A DNA stretch of 64,000 nucleotides from Isosphaeraceae bacterium (GTDB taxonomy: Bacteria; Planctomycetota; Planctomycetia; Isosphaerales; Isosphaeraceae): positions 1 through 64,000 of the forward strand of contig JANXSX010000221.1 of assembly GCA_025356475.1 (NCBI GenBank), read 5' to 3'. Made by a program: the position numbers and the translations under genes. The number at the start of each line of letters is the position of its first letter. Within the stretch, counting starts at the first letter, position 1. This document shows, in pieces, positions 53,266 to 61,332 of this stretch. Under the pieces are notes generated by a model that saw nothing but the letters and a program-made list of their open reading frames with translations, did no database searches and was not told the DNA's origin.

Positions 53266-55281
53266 ATGCGAAAGATCAAGCTACGCTCCACGATCGACGA
53301 TCGGCTCCGCGCCCAATTTGGGAGCGATCTCAACCCTACGCAACGCGAAGCGGCCATGGCTCCCGATGGCGCGAATCTGATCCTTGCTGGTCCCGGATCA
53401 GGGAAAACGCGGGTCATCACGTATCGAGTGGCCTACCTCATCGCGCGGGGAGTGCCTGCCGAATCGATCTTACTGGTCACCTTCACGCGTCGGGCGGCTC
53501 GGGAGATGGTATCTCGGCTCGAAGGGTTGATCGGTGCCCAAGCAGGACGGGTCTGGGCTGGGACGTTCCACCATATCGGACATCGGATCCTCAGAAAGTC
53601 TGCCGAAGTTCTGGGATACGCGCCCAATTTCACGATCCTCGATAGTGAGGACGCCCAGGACCTCGTTAAACTCGCCATGGAAGACGCCGGTCTGACCGGC
53701 ATGAAGAAGATGGCCCCGAAGCCGGCCACAATTGGCCACCTGATTAGCTACGCTTTCAACGTGGACCGACCCCTTGCGGAGATCGTTGCGGATCGATCGC
53801 CTGATTTGTTGAATCTCGTTGCGGAGATTGAAGACACCGCCAAACGTTACTCGGAGCGCAAGCGGCGATCGAATTGCATGGATTACGACGATCTCCTCTC
53901 TCAGTGGGGACGTTTGATCCGCGAGTTCCCCGAGCAACGCCAACTCTTAGGGAAGCAGTTCGATCATCTCTTAGTCGATGAGATGCAGGACACAAACACT
54001 CCTCAGATTGCTCTCATCGAAGCCATCGCGGCTGCGGGAGCCGGCAATCTTACGGCTGTGGGAGACGATGCTCAATCGATTTACCGATTTCGAGGTGCAA
54101 ACTACGACAACATCCTGAAATTTCCAGACCGTCATCCCAATGCTCACATTTATCGGCTAGAAACCAATTATCGTTCGACCCCTGAAATCGTCGCGTTCAC
54201 AAACGCTTCAATCGGCTTGAACCAAGGCGGATTCTCCAAGACCCTGGTCTCCGCTCGGGCGTGTGGTATCAAGCCTCTGATTGTTCCCGCATCAGACTCT
54301 TATGAAGAGTCAGAGTTCATTTGCCAGCAGATCCTCGATCTCCGCGAGTCAGGTATCGACCTCAATCGGATCGCTGTGCTTTATCGGAATCACCACGACA
54401 GCATTGTCTTGCAGGGCGACCTCGTCACCCGAGGTATTCCGTACGTTGTCCGGAGTGGGCTGCGATTCTTCGAACAAGCCCATATCAAAGACACCTTGTG
54501 CTACCTCCGGATCATCGTCAACAGTCGCGACGAATCGGCCTGGCGTCGGCTCCTATTACTCCTGCCCGGCATAGGACCCGCAAAAGCCTCGGCCCTTTGG
54601 GAACAACTCGCCTCCTCCTCCGACCCACTTCAAGCGGTGGCTGAGAGAGCGGTGATGGATTCGGTTCCAGTAAAGTCGCGCGGACTGTTTGCTGGTTTCG
54701 TTGGCGACCTACGGAAGATCCAGGCGGCCAATCCTGAGAAGGAGCCAGCTTCCGCAATCGCTGCTGTCCTCGCTGGGGGGTATCCGTCGACGGTTCGATC
54801 CAAGTATGAACGCCCTGACAATCGTCTGGCCGACATCGAACAAATGGGGGTTTTGGCGGCCAAGTATGACAGCCTGGAACGACTTATCGCCGACCTCCTA
54901 CTCTCGGGAGAGCACGTGGGTGTCGATACCATGGAAGGAGGAGAGCCCGGTGAGGCCCTGGTCCTGAGCTCAATTCATCAAGCCAAGGGGCTCGAATGGT
55001 CCAGAGTCTTCATTCCTCGGCTGATTGAAGACGGCTTTCCCAACTCCCGTTCCTTGAACGAAGAGGGAGGTGAGGAGGAAGAACGTCGCATCTTTTACGT
55101 TGGAATCACACGAGCAATGGATGAGCTGACATTGACCTATCCGCTGACAATCTCACGAGGTGGGCGCGGGCCAACAATGATCACCAAGCCAAGTCGATTC
55201 CTCATCGAGATTCCACCCGAATTGAGCGAGTCGGCCGTCATCGAAACCGAGGATGCGAACGCTTGGGCGTTGGAGGATTGA
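53266..55281 (+). CDS. UvrD/Rep/PcrA family ATP-dependent DNA helicase
   Basis: A 671-residue 3'-5' superfamily 1 helicase, acting in DNA repair or replication restart. All motifs are visible: I AGPGSGKTRVITYR, Ia TFTRRAAREM, II VDEMQDTN, III AVGDDAQSIYRFRGA, IV LETNYRSTPE, V SSIHQAKGLEW and VI RIFYVGITRAMDEL. Motif II is DEMQD rather than DEFQD/DEYQD. The N-terminal LNPTQREAA matches the Q-motif region. The start (ATG 53266) has no ribosome binding site but a consensus -10 just before it. The next gene starts 5 bases after its stop, suggesting a shared transcript. It is divergent from thyX. Confidence 0.92.
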   Translation: MRKIKLRSTIDDRLRAQFGSDLNPTQREAAMAPDGANLILAGPGSGKTRVITYRVAYLIARGVPAESILLVTFTRRAAREMVSRLEGLIGAQAGRVWAGTFHHIGHRILRKSAEVLGYAPNFTILDSEDAQDLVKLAMEDAGLTGMKKMAPKPATIGHLISYAFNVDRPLAEIVADRSPDLLNLVAEIEDTAKRYSERKRRSNCMDYDDLLSQWGRLIREFPEQRQLLGKQFDHLLVDEMQDTNTPQIALIEAIAAAGAGNLTAVGDDAQSIYRFRGANYDNILKFPDRHPNAHIYRLETNYRSTPEIVAFTNASIGLNQGGFSKTLVSARACGIKPLIVPASDSYEESEFICQQILDLRESGIDLNRIAVLYRNHHDSIVLQGDLVTRGIPYVVRSGLRFFEQAHIKDTLCYLRIIVNSRDESAWRRLLLLLPGIGPAKASALWEQLASSSDPLQAVAERAVMDSVPVKSRGLFAGFVGDLRKIQAANPEKEPASAIAAVLAGGYPSTVRSKYERPDNRLADIEQMGVLAAKYDSLERLIADLLLSGEHVGVDTMEGGEPGEALVLSSIHQAKGLEWSRVFIPRLIEDGFPNSRSLNEEGGEEEERRIFYVGITRAMDELTLTYPLTISRGGRGPTMITKPSRFLIEIPPELSESAVIETEDANAWALED

Positions 55282-55286
55282 TCGCG

Positions 55287-56690
55287 ATGGAAACGCCCGA
55301 ACAGATCCTTGACTCGCTTCGTGACCATGTTGAGTGGACCGAGACTGAACGCGACGCTGCGTTTGACCGCATGATCCAGTCCGCAGATCTCGATGTCCTC
55401 GAGACCGTCGCTGTTCTGCGTTTAGGCAATCTGGCACTCGCTGATGGCGATGCGGTTCTCCGGCTCATTGAAGCGATCGGTTCGGAGGATGTCCTAACGG
55501 CGCTGGGCCAAGCTTTACTCGGTCAATCCGACCTTTCTGCGGACCGGGACTGGCACGCACTCTCGATCTTGTCGGATGCAGAGAGACTCGGCGAGTGGCC
55601 CGATCTGGCCGAGCGTTTCGCGGAACTCGAGGAGATCTTTGAGGAGGCCGATACCAGCTCCCTCGAAGAATGGGCGGCGACGATGCAAGATGACCCCGAT
55701 GGTGTCTGGGTTGCGCTCCACGGACTATCGATGGTCGAGCCAGCGATCAGGCCTTCGATTGTCGCCTCCCTCGCGAATGTGCCACTTAATGACGGACTTA
55801 TCGGGTTTCTTGAGGTTCTCGCCGGGGGTCCAGATCAGGACCTCCGGCGAGCGGCTCGTGAGGTACTCGAACGTCAGGATTCCTCTCCGACAAAGCGAAT
55901 CCAAGTCGCGAGCGAAGCGGCCCTCACCCGGCCACATACGATTGATCGGTGCCTGGTCACAGGATTGGATGGCGAGGGTCGGGGTGTCATCTGTATCGCG
56001 ACCAACCGGGGAATCGCTCGAAGCGCGATCTTTGAATGCGACATCACGCGGGGCATCTTCAGTGTCGTCGGTGAAGAAAGTCTGAATCAAGATTGGTCCC
56101 AAGTTCTTAGCCTCCGGCCCGAAACGGAGTACCTCATCGACCGCCCCGAACTCACGGTCAGCCTGCTTGCAGGCTTGGTGGGGATTGCTGGTCCTGATCT
56201 TCCCTCTCATGTGACCGACTGGTTGGATCAACTCTTTGGACAGGTCCTCACACCGCACCCTTTCCCGGGCACGATCGAGGGCTTTGACCCTGCAACCGTG
56301 CATCACGGCTTACTCCCCTCGCTCGCTGCTGAGGTCGTGCAGGCCTGCCCAACCTGGATTGATCAATCCAGCTTGACGCTCGAACTTGCCAAGGAACTTA
56401 CGGGCAAGACTTACCAGAGTGCGGATCCGGTCCGAGATGCCGGCGCGTACCGATACTTATTTGAGCATCGACTTGTGGGTCGGCTCGAAACCTATCGTCG
56501 CATGTTGTATTGGACGTCCGCTTTTTGGAACGCTCAGGAGCGAACTGAACTCGCCCAAGCCGCGTTGACCTTCGCCTGGCAGCTCTCGGACGCTCAACAT
56601 TCCGTGCCTGCAAACCCCTTCGTGGTCGAGCTCACGACACGAAGCCTGAATGCAGCGATAGGCGAATCTTCGTTGTCTACCCCACAGTGA
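55287..56690 (+). CDS. Acidic hypothetical protein, 467 aa, co-transcribed with the helicase
   Basis: Starts at ATG 55287 (GGAGG about 10 bases upstream), 5 bases after the helicase stop. The N-terminal half (about 1-210) is strongly acidic and helical with HEAT-like periodicity (LGNLALADGDAVLRLIEAIG, AERFAELEEIFEEADTSSLE). The second half has more beta character (IDRCLVTGLDGEGRGVICIA) and ends in a helical region (YRYLFEHRLVGRLETYRRML). No signal peptide, membrane segment or enzyme motif. The context suggests a partner in DNA metabolism, but this is only inference. Confidence 0.65.
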   Translation: METPEQILDSLRDHVEWTETERDAAFDRMIQSADLDVLETVAVLRLGNLALADGDAVLRLIEAIGSEDVLTALGQALLGQSDLSADRDWHALSILSDAERLGEWPDLAERFAELEEIFEEADTSSLEEWAATMQDDPDGVWVALHGLSMVEPAIRPSIVASLANVPLNDGLIGFLEVLAGGPDQDLRRAAREVLERQDSSPTKRIQVASEAALTRPHTIDRCLVTGLDGEGRGVICIATNRGIARSAIFECDITRGIFSVVGEESLNQDWSQVLSLRPETEYLIDRPELTVSLLAGLVGIAGPDLPSHVTDWLDQLFGQVLTPHPFPGTIEGFDPATVHHGLLPSLAAEVVQACPTWIDQSSLTLELAKELTGKTYQSADPVRDAGAYRYLFEHRLVGRLETYRRMLYWTSAFWNAQERTELAQAALTFAWQLSDAQHSVPANPFVVELTTRSLNAAIGESSLSTPQ

Positions 56691-56728
56691 TCTTAGATCA
56701 ATACATCAGAATAATTCGGTTAAGAAAA

Positions 56729-56752
56729 CTCCCTCTCCGTTTGGAGAGGGAG
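56729..56752 (-). terminator. Intrinsic terminator of the small basic protein gene
   Basis: A perfect 10-base stem, CTCCCTCTCC at 56729-56738 with GGAGAGGGAG at 56743-56752, around a GTTT loop. On the minus strand it is followed by TTTTCTT (complement of 56722-56728), the classic U-tract. It lies about 20 bases after the stop of the 43-residue gene. On the plus strand it also follows the 56690 stop but has no T-run. Confidence 0.8.
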
Positions 56753-56772
56753 GTGATCGCATCTGACTGCGA

Positions 56773-56904
56773 TCATTTCTTGGGGGGTTTGGCAGCGGGG
56801 GCAGCGGCCTTCGCAGCGGCTGGGGCCGGCTTGCTCTTCTCGGTCTTCTTGGTCGTTGCGATCTTCTTCTGCTTGTCTTTGTCCTTCGGCGCTTTGTCAC
56901 CCAT
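56773..56904 (-). CDS. Small basic Lys/Ala/Pro-rich protein, 43 aa
   Basis: Begins at ATG 56904 with GAGG 6 bases upstream. The product MGDKAPKDKDKQKKIATTKK continues with a KPAPAAAKAAAPAAKP-type tail and ends PPKK. It is highly positively charged, without hydrophobic or aromatic residues, and so probably unstructured and nucleic-acid-binding, in the manner of histone H1-like or ribosome-associated tails (inference). Similar short basic proteins are recalled in many planctomycete genomes. A strong intrinsic terminator lies directly downstream. It is too short to be picked by size alone but has a start site, composition and terminator in agreement. Confidence 0.65.
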   Translation of the reverse strand: MGDKAPKDKDKQKKIATTKKTEKSKPAPAAAKAAAPAAKPPKK

Positions 56905-57041
56905 CTCTGGCCTCGTATACCCTGAATCGGGCAAAAGAAGAAGGGAACTTGGGCCGGTTGGAGCCAGTTCCGACCGGACTGCTTAAGCTTGCGCTTAAGG
57001 GCGAAAAGGATCAAGGCGGAAGCGACCGATGAATGCAAGAA

Positions 57042-57078
57042 GACGGCTGTGTCAGGTTGTCTACCTGGCACAGCCGTC
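57042..57078 (-). terminator. Long terminator hairpin of the molybdenum hydroxylase operon
   Basis: A stem of 16 base pairs (one G-T pair) joins 57042-57057 with 57063-57078 around a five-base loop. On the minus strand the sequence after the stem is TTCTTGCATTC. It lies 28 bases after the stop of the small Cys-containing gene at 57107, so it ends the whole operon. An intrinsic terminator is very likely. Confidence 0.75.
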
Positions 57079-57106
57079 AATTCTTCGCAGTCATGATTCA
57101 ATCAAG

Positions 57107-57346
57107 TTACAGGGCTTCGTAGCAGGAACGGCCAGGCTGGCGGCACTCGTGTCCGTCGACCTGATCGTCGTCTGGACCGAAACTCTTCATCGTTTGAAGA
57201 CACCAATAAATGGTGTTGTCATAACCATCGTGAGACTCACCACCCGAGCCGTCGGTGTAGATGTACATCCCCTTATTTCGCAGGTGGCGACAGGGGACGA
57301 CCATCGATTCTTCAACCACGGGGAGATCGGAACCCTCGGTGGACAT
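57107..57346 (-). CDS. Small cysteine-containing protein at the end of the Mo-hydroxylase operon
   Basis: A 79-residue protein that starts MSTEGSDLPVVEESMVVPCR (GGGAGG upstream), 6 bases after the stop of the FAD subunit gene. It contains four Cys (PCRHL, YWCLQTM, ECRQPG and SCYEA), an acidic N-terminus and Gly/Asp/Ser-rich middle (YTDGSGGESHDGYDN). The Cys spacing is uneven and does not form a standard zinc ribbon. No signal peptide is seen. Function unknown; position suggests an assembly factor or partner of the hydroxylase, which is inference. Confidence 0.7.
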   Translation of the reverse strand: MSTEGSDLPVVEESMVVPCRHLRNKGMYIYTDGSGGESHDGYDNTIYWCLQTMKSFGPDDDQVDGHECRQPGRSCYEAL

Positions 57347-57352
57347 GGCAGA

Positions 57353-58330
57353 TCAAACCTCCCAATAAATCTGGCCCACGGCTGCGAGCAAAGCACGCTT
57401 GACGGCAACCTCGGCGAGTTTCACCTTGTAGGCGTTGCCCGATAGAGGTTTGGCCGACTTTACGGCGGCTGCGGCTGCGGCGGTTGCAGTCTCAGGAGTC
57501 AGAGCTTTGCCGATCAAGGAGGCTTCGGCAGCTTCACTCCGGAATGGAATCGGAGCGACCGACCCAAGTACGATTCGAGCGACCTTCACCTTGCCGCCTT
57601 CAAGGACAACGTGCGCAGATGCGATGGCGAGCGGCCAGTCATAAGACTCTTTCTCACGAGCCTCGTAACTCGCGCTCTTGCCGACGGTCTTGGGGAGGAT
57701 CACTTTCGTGAGGATCTCCCCTTTTCCAACGGTCAACTCGCTCTCGCCCTCAGCCTTCGGGATGCTGTACAGTTCCTCGATCGCGACGGTGCGTTCTTTC
57801 CCATCAGCGCCGAGGATCGTCGCCTTCGCGCCCAGGGCGATCAGGGCGACGGCCAAGCTCGACGGAGCGACGAATAAGGCGTCACCCTCGGTCATGAAGA
57901 TCGAGTGGTAACGGTTGTCACCGGCCCGAACGAGGCTCTTGCCGTCCTTCATCGCGAGCAAGCCGTTGCCAGTGCGGTAGTACCAGCAGCGAGGTCGCTG
58001 CAGGAGGTTACCGCCGACAGTCGCCATGTTCCGAAGCTGAACAGCGCCAACTTCGGACGCTGCCTGCCAAAGGGCAGGGTACTTGTCCTTAATGACCTTA
58101 CTCGCGACCAAGGTCGCGAGGGTGGTGGCCGCGCCGATCGTCTCGGCGTCAATACCGGCAAGGGTCTTGATCCCAGCAATATGGACCACACGACCTGGGG
58201 AGGTCACATCGTCCTTCATGCGGTTCATCAAGTCGGTTCCGCCGGCCATGACGACAGTATCGGTTCCGCCGGCGAGAGCCTTCAAAGCAAGGTCGGCAGT
58301 AGGTGGGCTGGCATAATCAAAGGCGCGCAT
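57353..58330 (-). CDS. FAD-binding subunit of a molybdenum hydroxylase (xanthine dehydrogenase family)
   Basis: A 325-residue flavoprotein subunit passing electrons from the 2Fe-2S subunit to the final acceptor. FAD contacts of the family are visible: VMAGGTDLMNRMKDDV and VGAVQLRNMATVGGNLLQ. The conserved C-terminal CO_deh_flav_C region (AREKESYDWPLAIASAHVVL) follows. The start ATG 58330 (AAGGGAAGG upstream) lies 5 bases after the Mo subunit stop; frames further upstream overlap that gene. It is the third gene of the operon, in the order 2Fe-2S, Mo, FAD, small Cys protein. Confidence 0.9.
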   Translation of the reverse strand: MRAFDYASPPTADLALKALAGGTDTVVMAGGTDLMNRMKDDVTSPGRVVHIAGIKTLAGIDAETIGAATTLATLVASKVIKDKYPALWQAASEVGAVQLRNMATVGGNLLQRPRCWYYRTGNGLLAMKDGKSLVRAGDNRYHSIFMTEGDALFVAPSSLAVALIALGAKATILGADGKERTVAIEELYSIPKAEGESELTVGKGEILTKVILPKTVGKSASYEAREKESYDWPLAIASAHVVLEGGKVKVARIVLGSVAPIPFRSEAAEASLIGKALTPETATAAAAAAVKSAKPLSGNAYKVKLAEVAVKRALLAAVGQIYWEV

Positions 58331-58335
58331 GTGGA

Positions 58336-60495
58336 TCAAGCCTTCCCTTGGTTGGAGGCGGAGGCCAGGGCGTCCAAGACATTTTTGGGAGACATTGGCC
58401 ACTGGGTGACGCGAACACCGATGGCGTTGGTCACGGCGTTGCCGATCGCGGCTGCGGTCCCGATCGTCGGCGGCTCGCCGATGCCGATCACACCTCGGGC
58501 TCGCATGGCAGGGGTGTCAAGAGCATGCACAATGATCTCGGGCATGTCGCTTGCCCCGGCGATCTTGTACAACTCCATGTCCGCGTTGAGCATCTGACCA
58601 GTGGTCGGATCCATCACGCGTTCCTCGAATAGACCGTAATTCAAGCCACCGATCACTCCGCCGGAAACTTGGCTATCCCAAGCCATGCGGTTGATGATCA
58701 GTCCTGAATCTTGGACAGCCACGATCTTCTTGAGCCTGACTTTGCCAGTCTCGATATCGACGGTGACTTCAACAAACTGAACACCAGCAACACCACCGGC
58801 GCTAAGGCCGTCGGTGAACTTGCCGGTCTCAGTAATCGACGTCATACCGAGCTTGCGGCAGGCGTCTTTCCAGGACATCTTGGCCTCGCCCTTGACGAGC
58901 AATTTGCCGTCCTTCAACGACAGGTCAGCCGCCGCACCCCCGACTGCGGGAGCGATCTTGGCGAACATCGCCTCCATCGCCTGAGTGACGGCGTTCAAGG
59001 CAGGGGGAGCCATCGACGGGGTCGTCGTAGAGCCACCCGACGCTTGGCCGGGAACAAAGGTCGAATTGCCAATGTTCGAGGTAATGTCGGTCGGTTGAAG
59101 CCCCAGGACCTCGGCTGCGATAATCGCGAGAACTGTGCGAGCCCCGGTACCAATATCCTGGGTGGCCGATCGGAGCTCGACCGAACCGTCCGGGTTAATC
59201 GTACAGGTCACCTGCTTATCGCGAGCACCGGCACCACCCCATTGGTGAAGGGCCATGCCATAGCCGGTCTTGATCGGACCATTGCCATTCTTGCCCCGAG
59301 GCTTTCGCTTCGCCTTCCAACCAATCAACTCCGCCCCGATCGCAATCTCTTCGAGATAGATCTCAGTCCGGAAATCTTTGGGAGCAAGGTTCTTGATCCT
59401 CATCTCCAGAGGGTCGACCCCGAGCTTATCGGCCAGATCGTCCATGGCGGCTTCCATGATGATACAGCCTTCGGGGTGACCCGGGGCTCGCATCGCACGG
59501 GCATTGCCGCCGTTGACAAACACGTCGGCATGTTCACGAGTGGTGTTGGGAATGCTGTAAACATAAGGAAGTGGGAATTGAGCCCCACGGCTCACACCCC
59601 CCGTTCCGAATGTCTCGGCCGCCAAAGCCACGAGTGTGCCATCCTTCTTCGCCCCAAGCTTGATCTTGCCCGTAGCGCTGGGACGGTTTCCACCCGCCAG
59701 GTGCTCTTGGATCCGATCGAGGAACATTTTGACGGGCTTGCCTGCCTTCTTGGACAGCTCTGCCGCAGTCAATCCCCAGATGTCGGCTCCGAACTTGGAA
59801 CCGAACCCGCCCCCCATCACGTCCGTGAGAACTGTGACGTTGGAGACAGGGATCTGGAAGCGTCCTGCAAGTTCGTTGGCCGTCCCTTGGACAGCCTGAG
59901 TGCTCGCCCAGGCGACGATCTTGTCCGGTCCATCCCACATTGCCGTGAGGCCGTGCGTCTCAAGACAGACGTGGGTGATCACGGGAACCGAATACGTCCC
60001 CTCGATCACCGATTCGGCCTTAGCGAAAGCCGCATCGATCGTCTCAGTACCTTTCTCAAGGGTCGTGCTGGCACGTCCCTTCTTGACGTTTCCACCCTTG
60101 ACTACGACAGGCGCATCGGCGGCCATCGCCTGAGCTTCAGTCACCGCGTGGGGCAACGCCTCGTAGACGATCTTGATCGCACGGACGGCGTCGCGGGCTT
60201 GCTCTTCGGTCTCCGCAGCAACGGCAGCAATGTCGTCGCCCTGGTAACGAAGGGTCGCACCTTCTTTAACGATGACGACGACCGCCTTGACACCGGGCAT
60301 CTTCTCGGCAGCAGAAGTGTCGATCGACTTGACCGTCGCGTGCGGAAGTGACGAGTAGAGCATCACGCCGAAGAGTGTGCCCTCGGGTCGCATATCCGAC
60401 GGATACTTCGCCTTGCCTGAGGCCTTAGCCATGCCGTCGAGGCGAGTAATTCTTGTCGTGATCAGCCTAGGATTTTCGGGCCAACTGGCAGCCAT
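58336..60495 (-). CDS. Molybdenum-cofactor-binding subunit of a xanthine dehydrogenase/aldehyde oxidoreductase family enzyme
   Basis: The large catalytic subunit, 719 residues. It hydroxylates a carbon of a purine, aldehyde or aromatic substrate. Visible features are DVMGGGFGSKFGAD and the Gly-rich loops near GGGARAMRAPGHPEG-type segments that bind the molybdopterin. GIGEPPTIGTAAAIGNAVTN carries the conserved catalytic Glu. No secretion signal; it could be co-exported with the Tat-tagged 2Fe-2S subunit, as known for PaoABC. Substrate cannot be predicted. Start ATG 60495 is 18 bases after the 2Fe-2S gene stop. Confidence 0.9.
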   Translation of the reverse strand: MAASWPENPRLITTRITRLDGMAKASGKAKYPSDMRPEGTLFGVMLYSSLPHATVKSIDTSAAEKMPGVKAVVVIVKEGATLRYQGDDIAAVAAETEEQARDAVRAIKIVYEALPHAVTEAQAMAADAPVVVKGGNVKKGRASTTLEKGTETIDAAFAKAESVIEGTYSVPVITHVCLETHGLTAMWDGPDKIVAWASTQAVQGTANELAGRFQIPVSNVTVLTDVMGGGFGSKFGADIWGLTAAELSKKAGKPVKMFLDRIQEHLAGGNRPSATGKIKLGAKKDGTLVALAAETFGTGGVSRGAQFPLPYVYSIPNTTREHADVFVNGGNARAMRAPGHPEGCIIMEAAMDDLADKLGVDPLEMRIKNLAPKDFRTEIYLEEIAIGAELIGWKAKRKPRGKNGNGPIKTGYGMALHQWGGAGARDKQVTCTINPDGSVELRSATQDIGTGARTVLAIIAAEVLGLQPTDITSNIGNSTFVPGQASGGSTTTPSMAPPALNAVTQAMEAMFAKIAPAVGGAAADLSLKDGKLLVKGEAKMSWKDACRKLGMTSITETGKFTDGLSAGGVAGVQFVEVTVDIETGKVRLKKIVAVQDSGLIINRMAWDSQVSGGVIGGLNYGLFEERVMDPTTGQMLNADMELYKIAGASDMPEIIVHALDTPAMRARGVIGIGEPPTIGTAAAIGNAVTNAIGVRVTQWPMSPKNVLDALASASNQGKA

Positions 60496-60513
60496 CTTGG
60501 GTCTCCCTTTGGA

Positions 60514-61155
60514 TTAAGCCTTGAGAGCCTTGGCCGCGGCGAGCGCTGCCTGGAACACGCCCATGTACGTCCCGCATCGACAGATGTTACCGTCGAGTCC
60601 CGCCTTGACTTCTGCAAGCGTGGGATTCGGATTCTTGTCGAGCATTGACTTGCAAGCGGTAACAAAGCCTGGAGTGCAGTAGCCGCACATCAGGCCGTCG
60701 TGTTGATGGAAAGCGTGCGGGACGCCGGCGGGACCGGTGTCAAAGCTTTCCAAGGTTTCGATCGTCTTGCCCTGACACGCGATCGCAAGCGATGTGCAGG
60801 AATAGACTGCCTCACCATCAATGATCGTCGTACAGGCACCACAACTCGCTCGATCGCAGACCCGCTTGGGACCAGTCACGTCAAGCTGATGGCGAAGGGT
60901 GTCAAGGAGTGTCGAGCGAGGCTCGACCGTGCAGGACATCACTTTGCCGTTGACCTTCAGGCTGATGGGGATCTGACCTGACAGGATTTTGACTTCCGGC
61001 TCGGCGAGAGCGGCGGCCTCAGCAGCTTTTGCCTCATCGAGTGCCAGAGTCGCAGGTCCGGTCAGAACGGCCGTAGCCGCAGCAAACCCACCGCCTCGCA
61101 AAAAATCGCGGCGGCTCGCGCCACCTTTCGGGTCTTTCAACTCTTGTTCCGCCAT
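60514..61155 (-). CDS. 2Fe-2S subunit of a molybdenum hydroxylase with Tat signal peptide
   Basis: A 213-residue iron-sulfur subunit. The N-terminus has a twin-arginine motif (ASRRDFLRGGGF) and a hydrophobic region (AAATAVLTGPATLAL), so the folded enzyme is probably exported to the periplasm, as with PaoA (YagT) of E. coli. The plant-type 2Fe-2S cluster is bound by CDRASCGAC and a later Cys (VYSC). The second cluster is bound by CGYCTPG and CRCG. Start ATG 61155 has GGAGAGAG upstream; ATG 61206 would add an odd tail. It is the first gene of the operon, with starts spaced for coupled translation. Confidence 0.92.
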   Translation of the reverse strand: MAEQELKDPKGGASRRDFLRGGGFAAATAVLTGPATLALDEAKAAEAAALAEPEVKILSGQIPISLKVNGKVMSCTVEPRSTLLDTLRHQLDVTGPKRVCDRASCGACTTIIDGEAVYSCTSLAIACQGKTIETLESFDTGPAGVPHAFHQHDGLMCGYCTPGFVTACKSMLDKNPNPTLAEVKAGLDGNICRCGTYMGVFQAALAAAKALKA

Positions 61156-61332
61156 CGGGGCTCTCTCCGGGACCTGCCCTTGTGGGAACTCGTCCATTCC
61201 ACTCACGCGTCACGACAGCAAGGCCGCAGGGGGCGGCTCGGCCGAGCATTGTCCATGGGTATCATGCCCAGCCCAGAATTCCCGTGCAAGTCGCCAGAAT
61301 TCAAAATCCAAGTGTATCGCTTTGCGCCACGA

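Noticed and set aside
56706-57101. A 131-codon minus-strand frame covering the small basic gene.
   Set aside because: It is in a different frame from the well-initiated 43-codon gene, crosses both terminator hairpins and has no plausible family; the shorter gene is preferred.
58711-60351. A 546-codon open frame on the plus strand opposite the Mo subunit gene.
   Set aside because: It runs against a clear, family-matched gene and its product looks like a reverse-strand translation (Arg/Gly/Asp/Leu-rich, no motif); long antisense frames are expected in a GC-biased gene.
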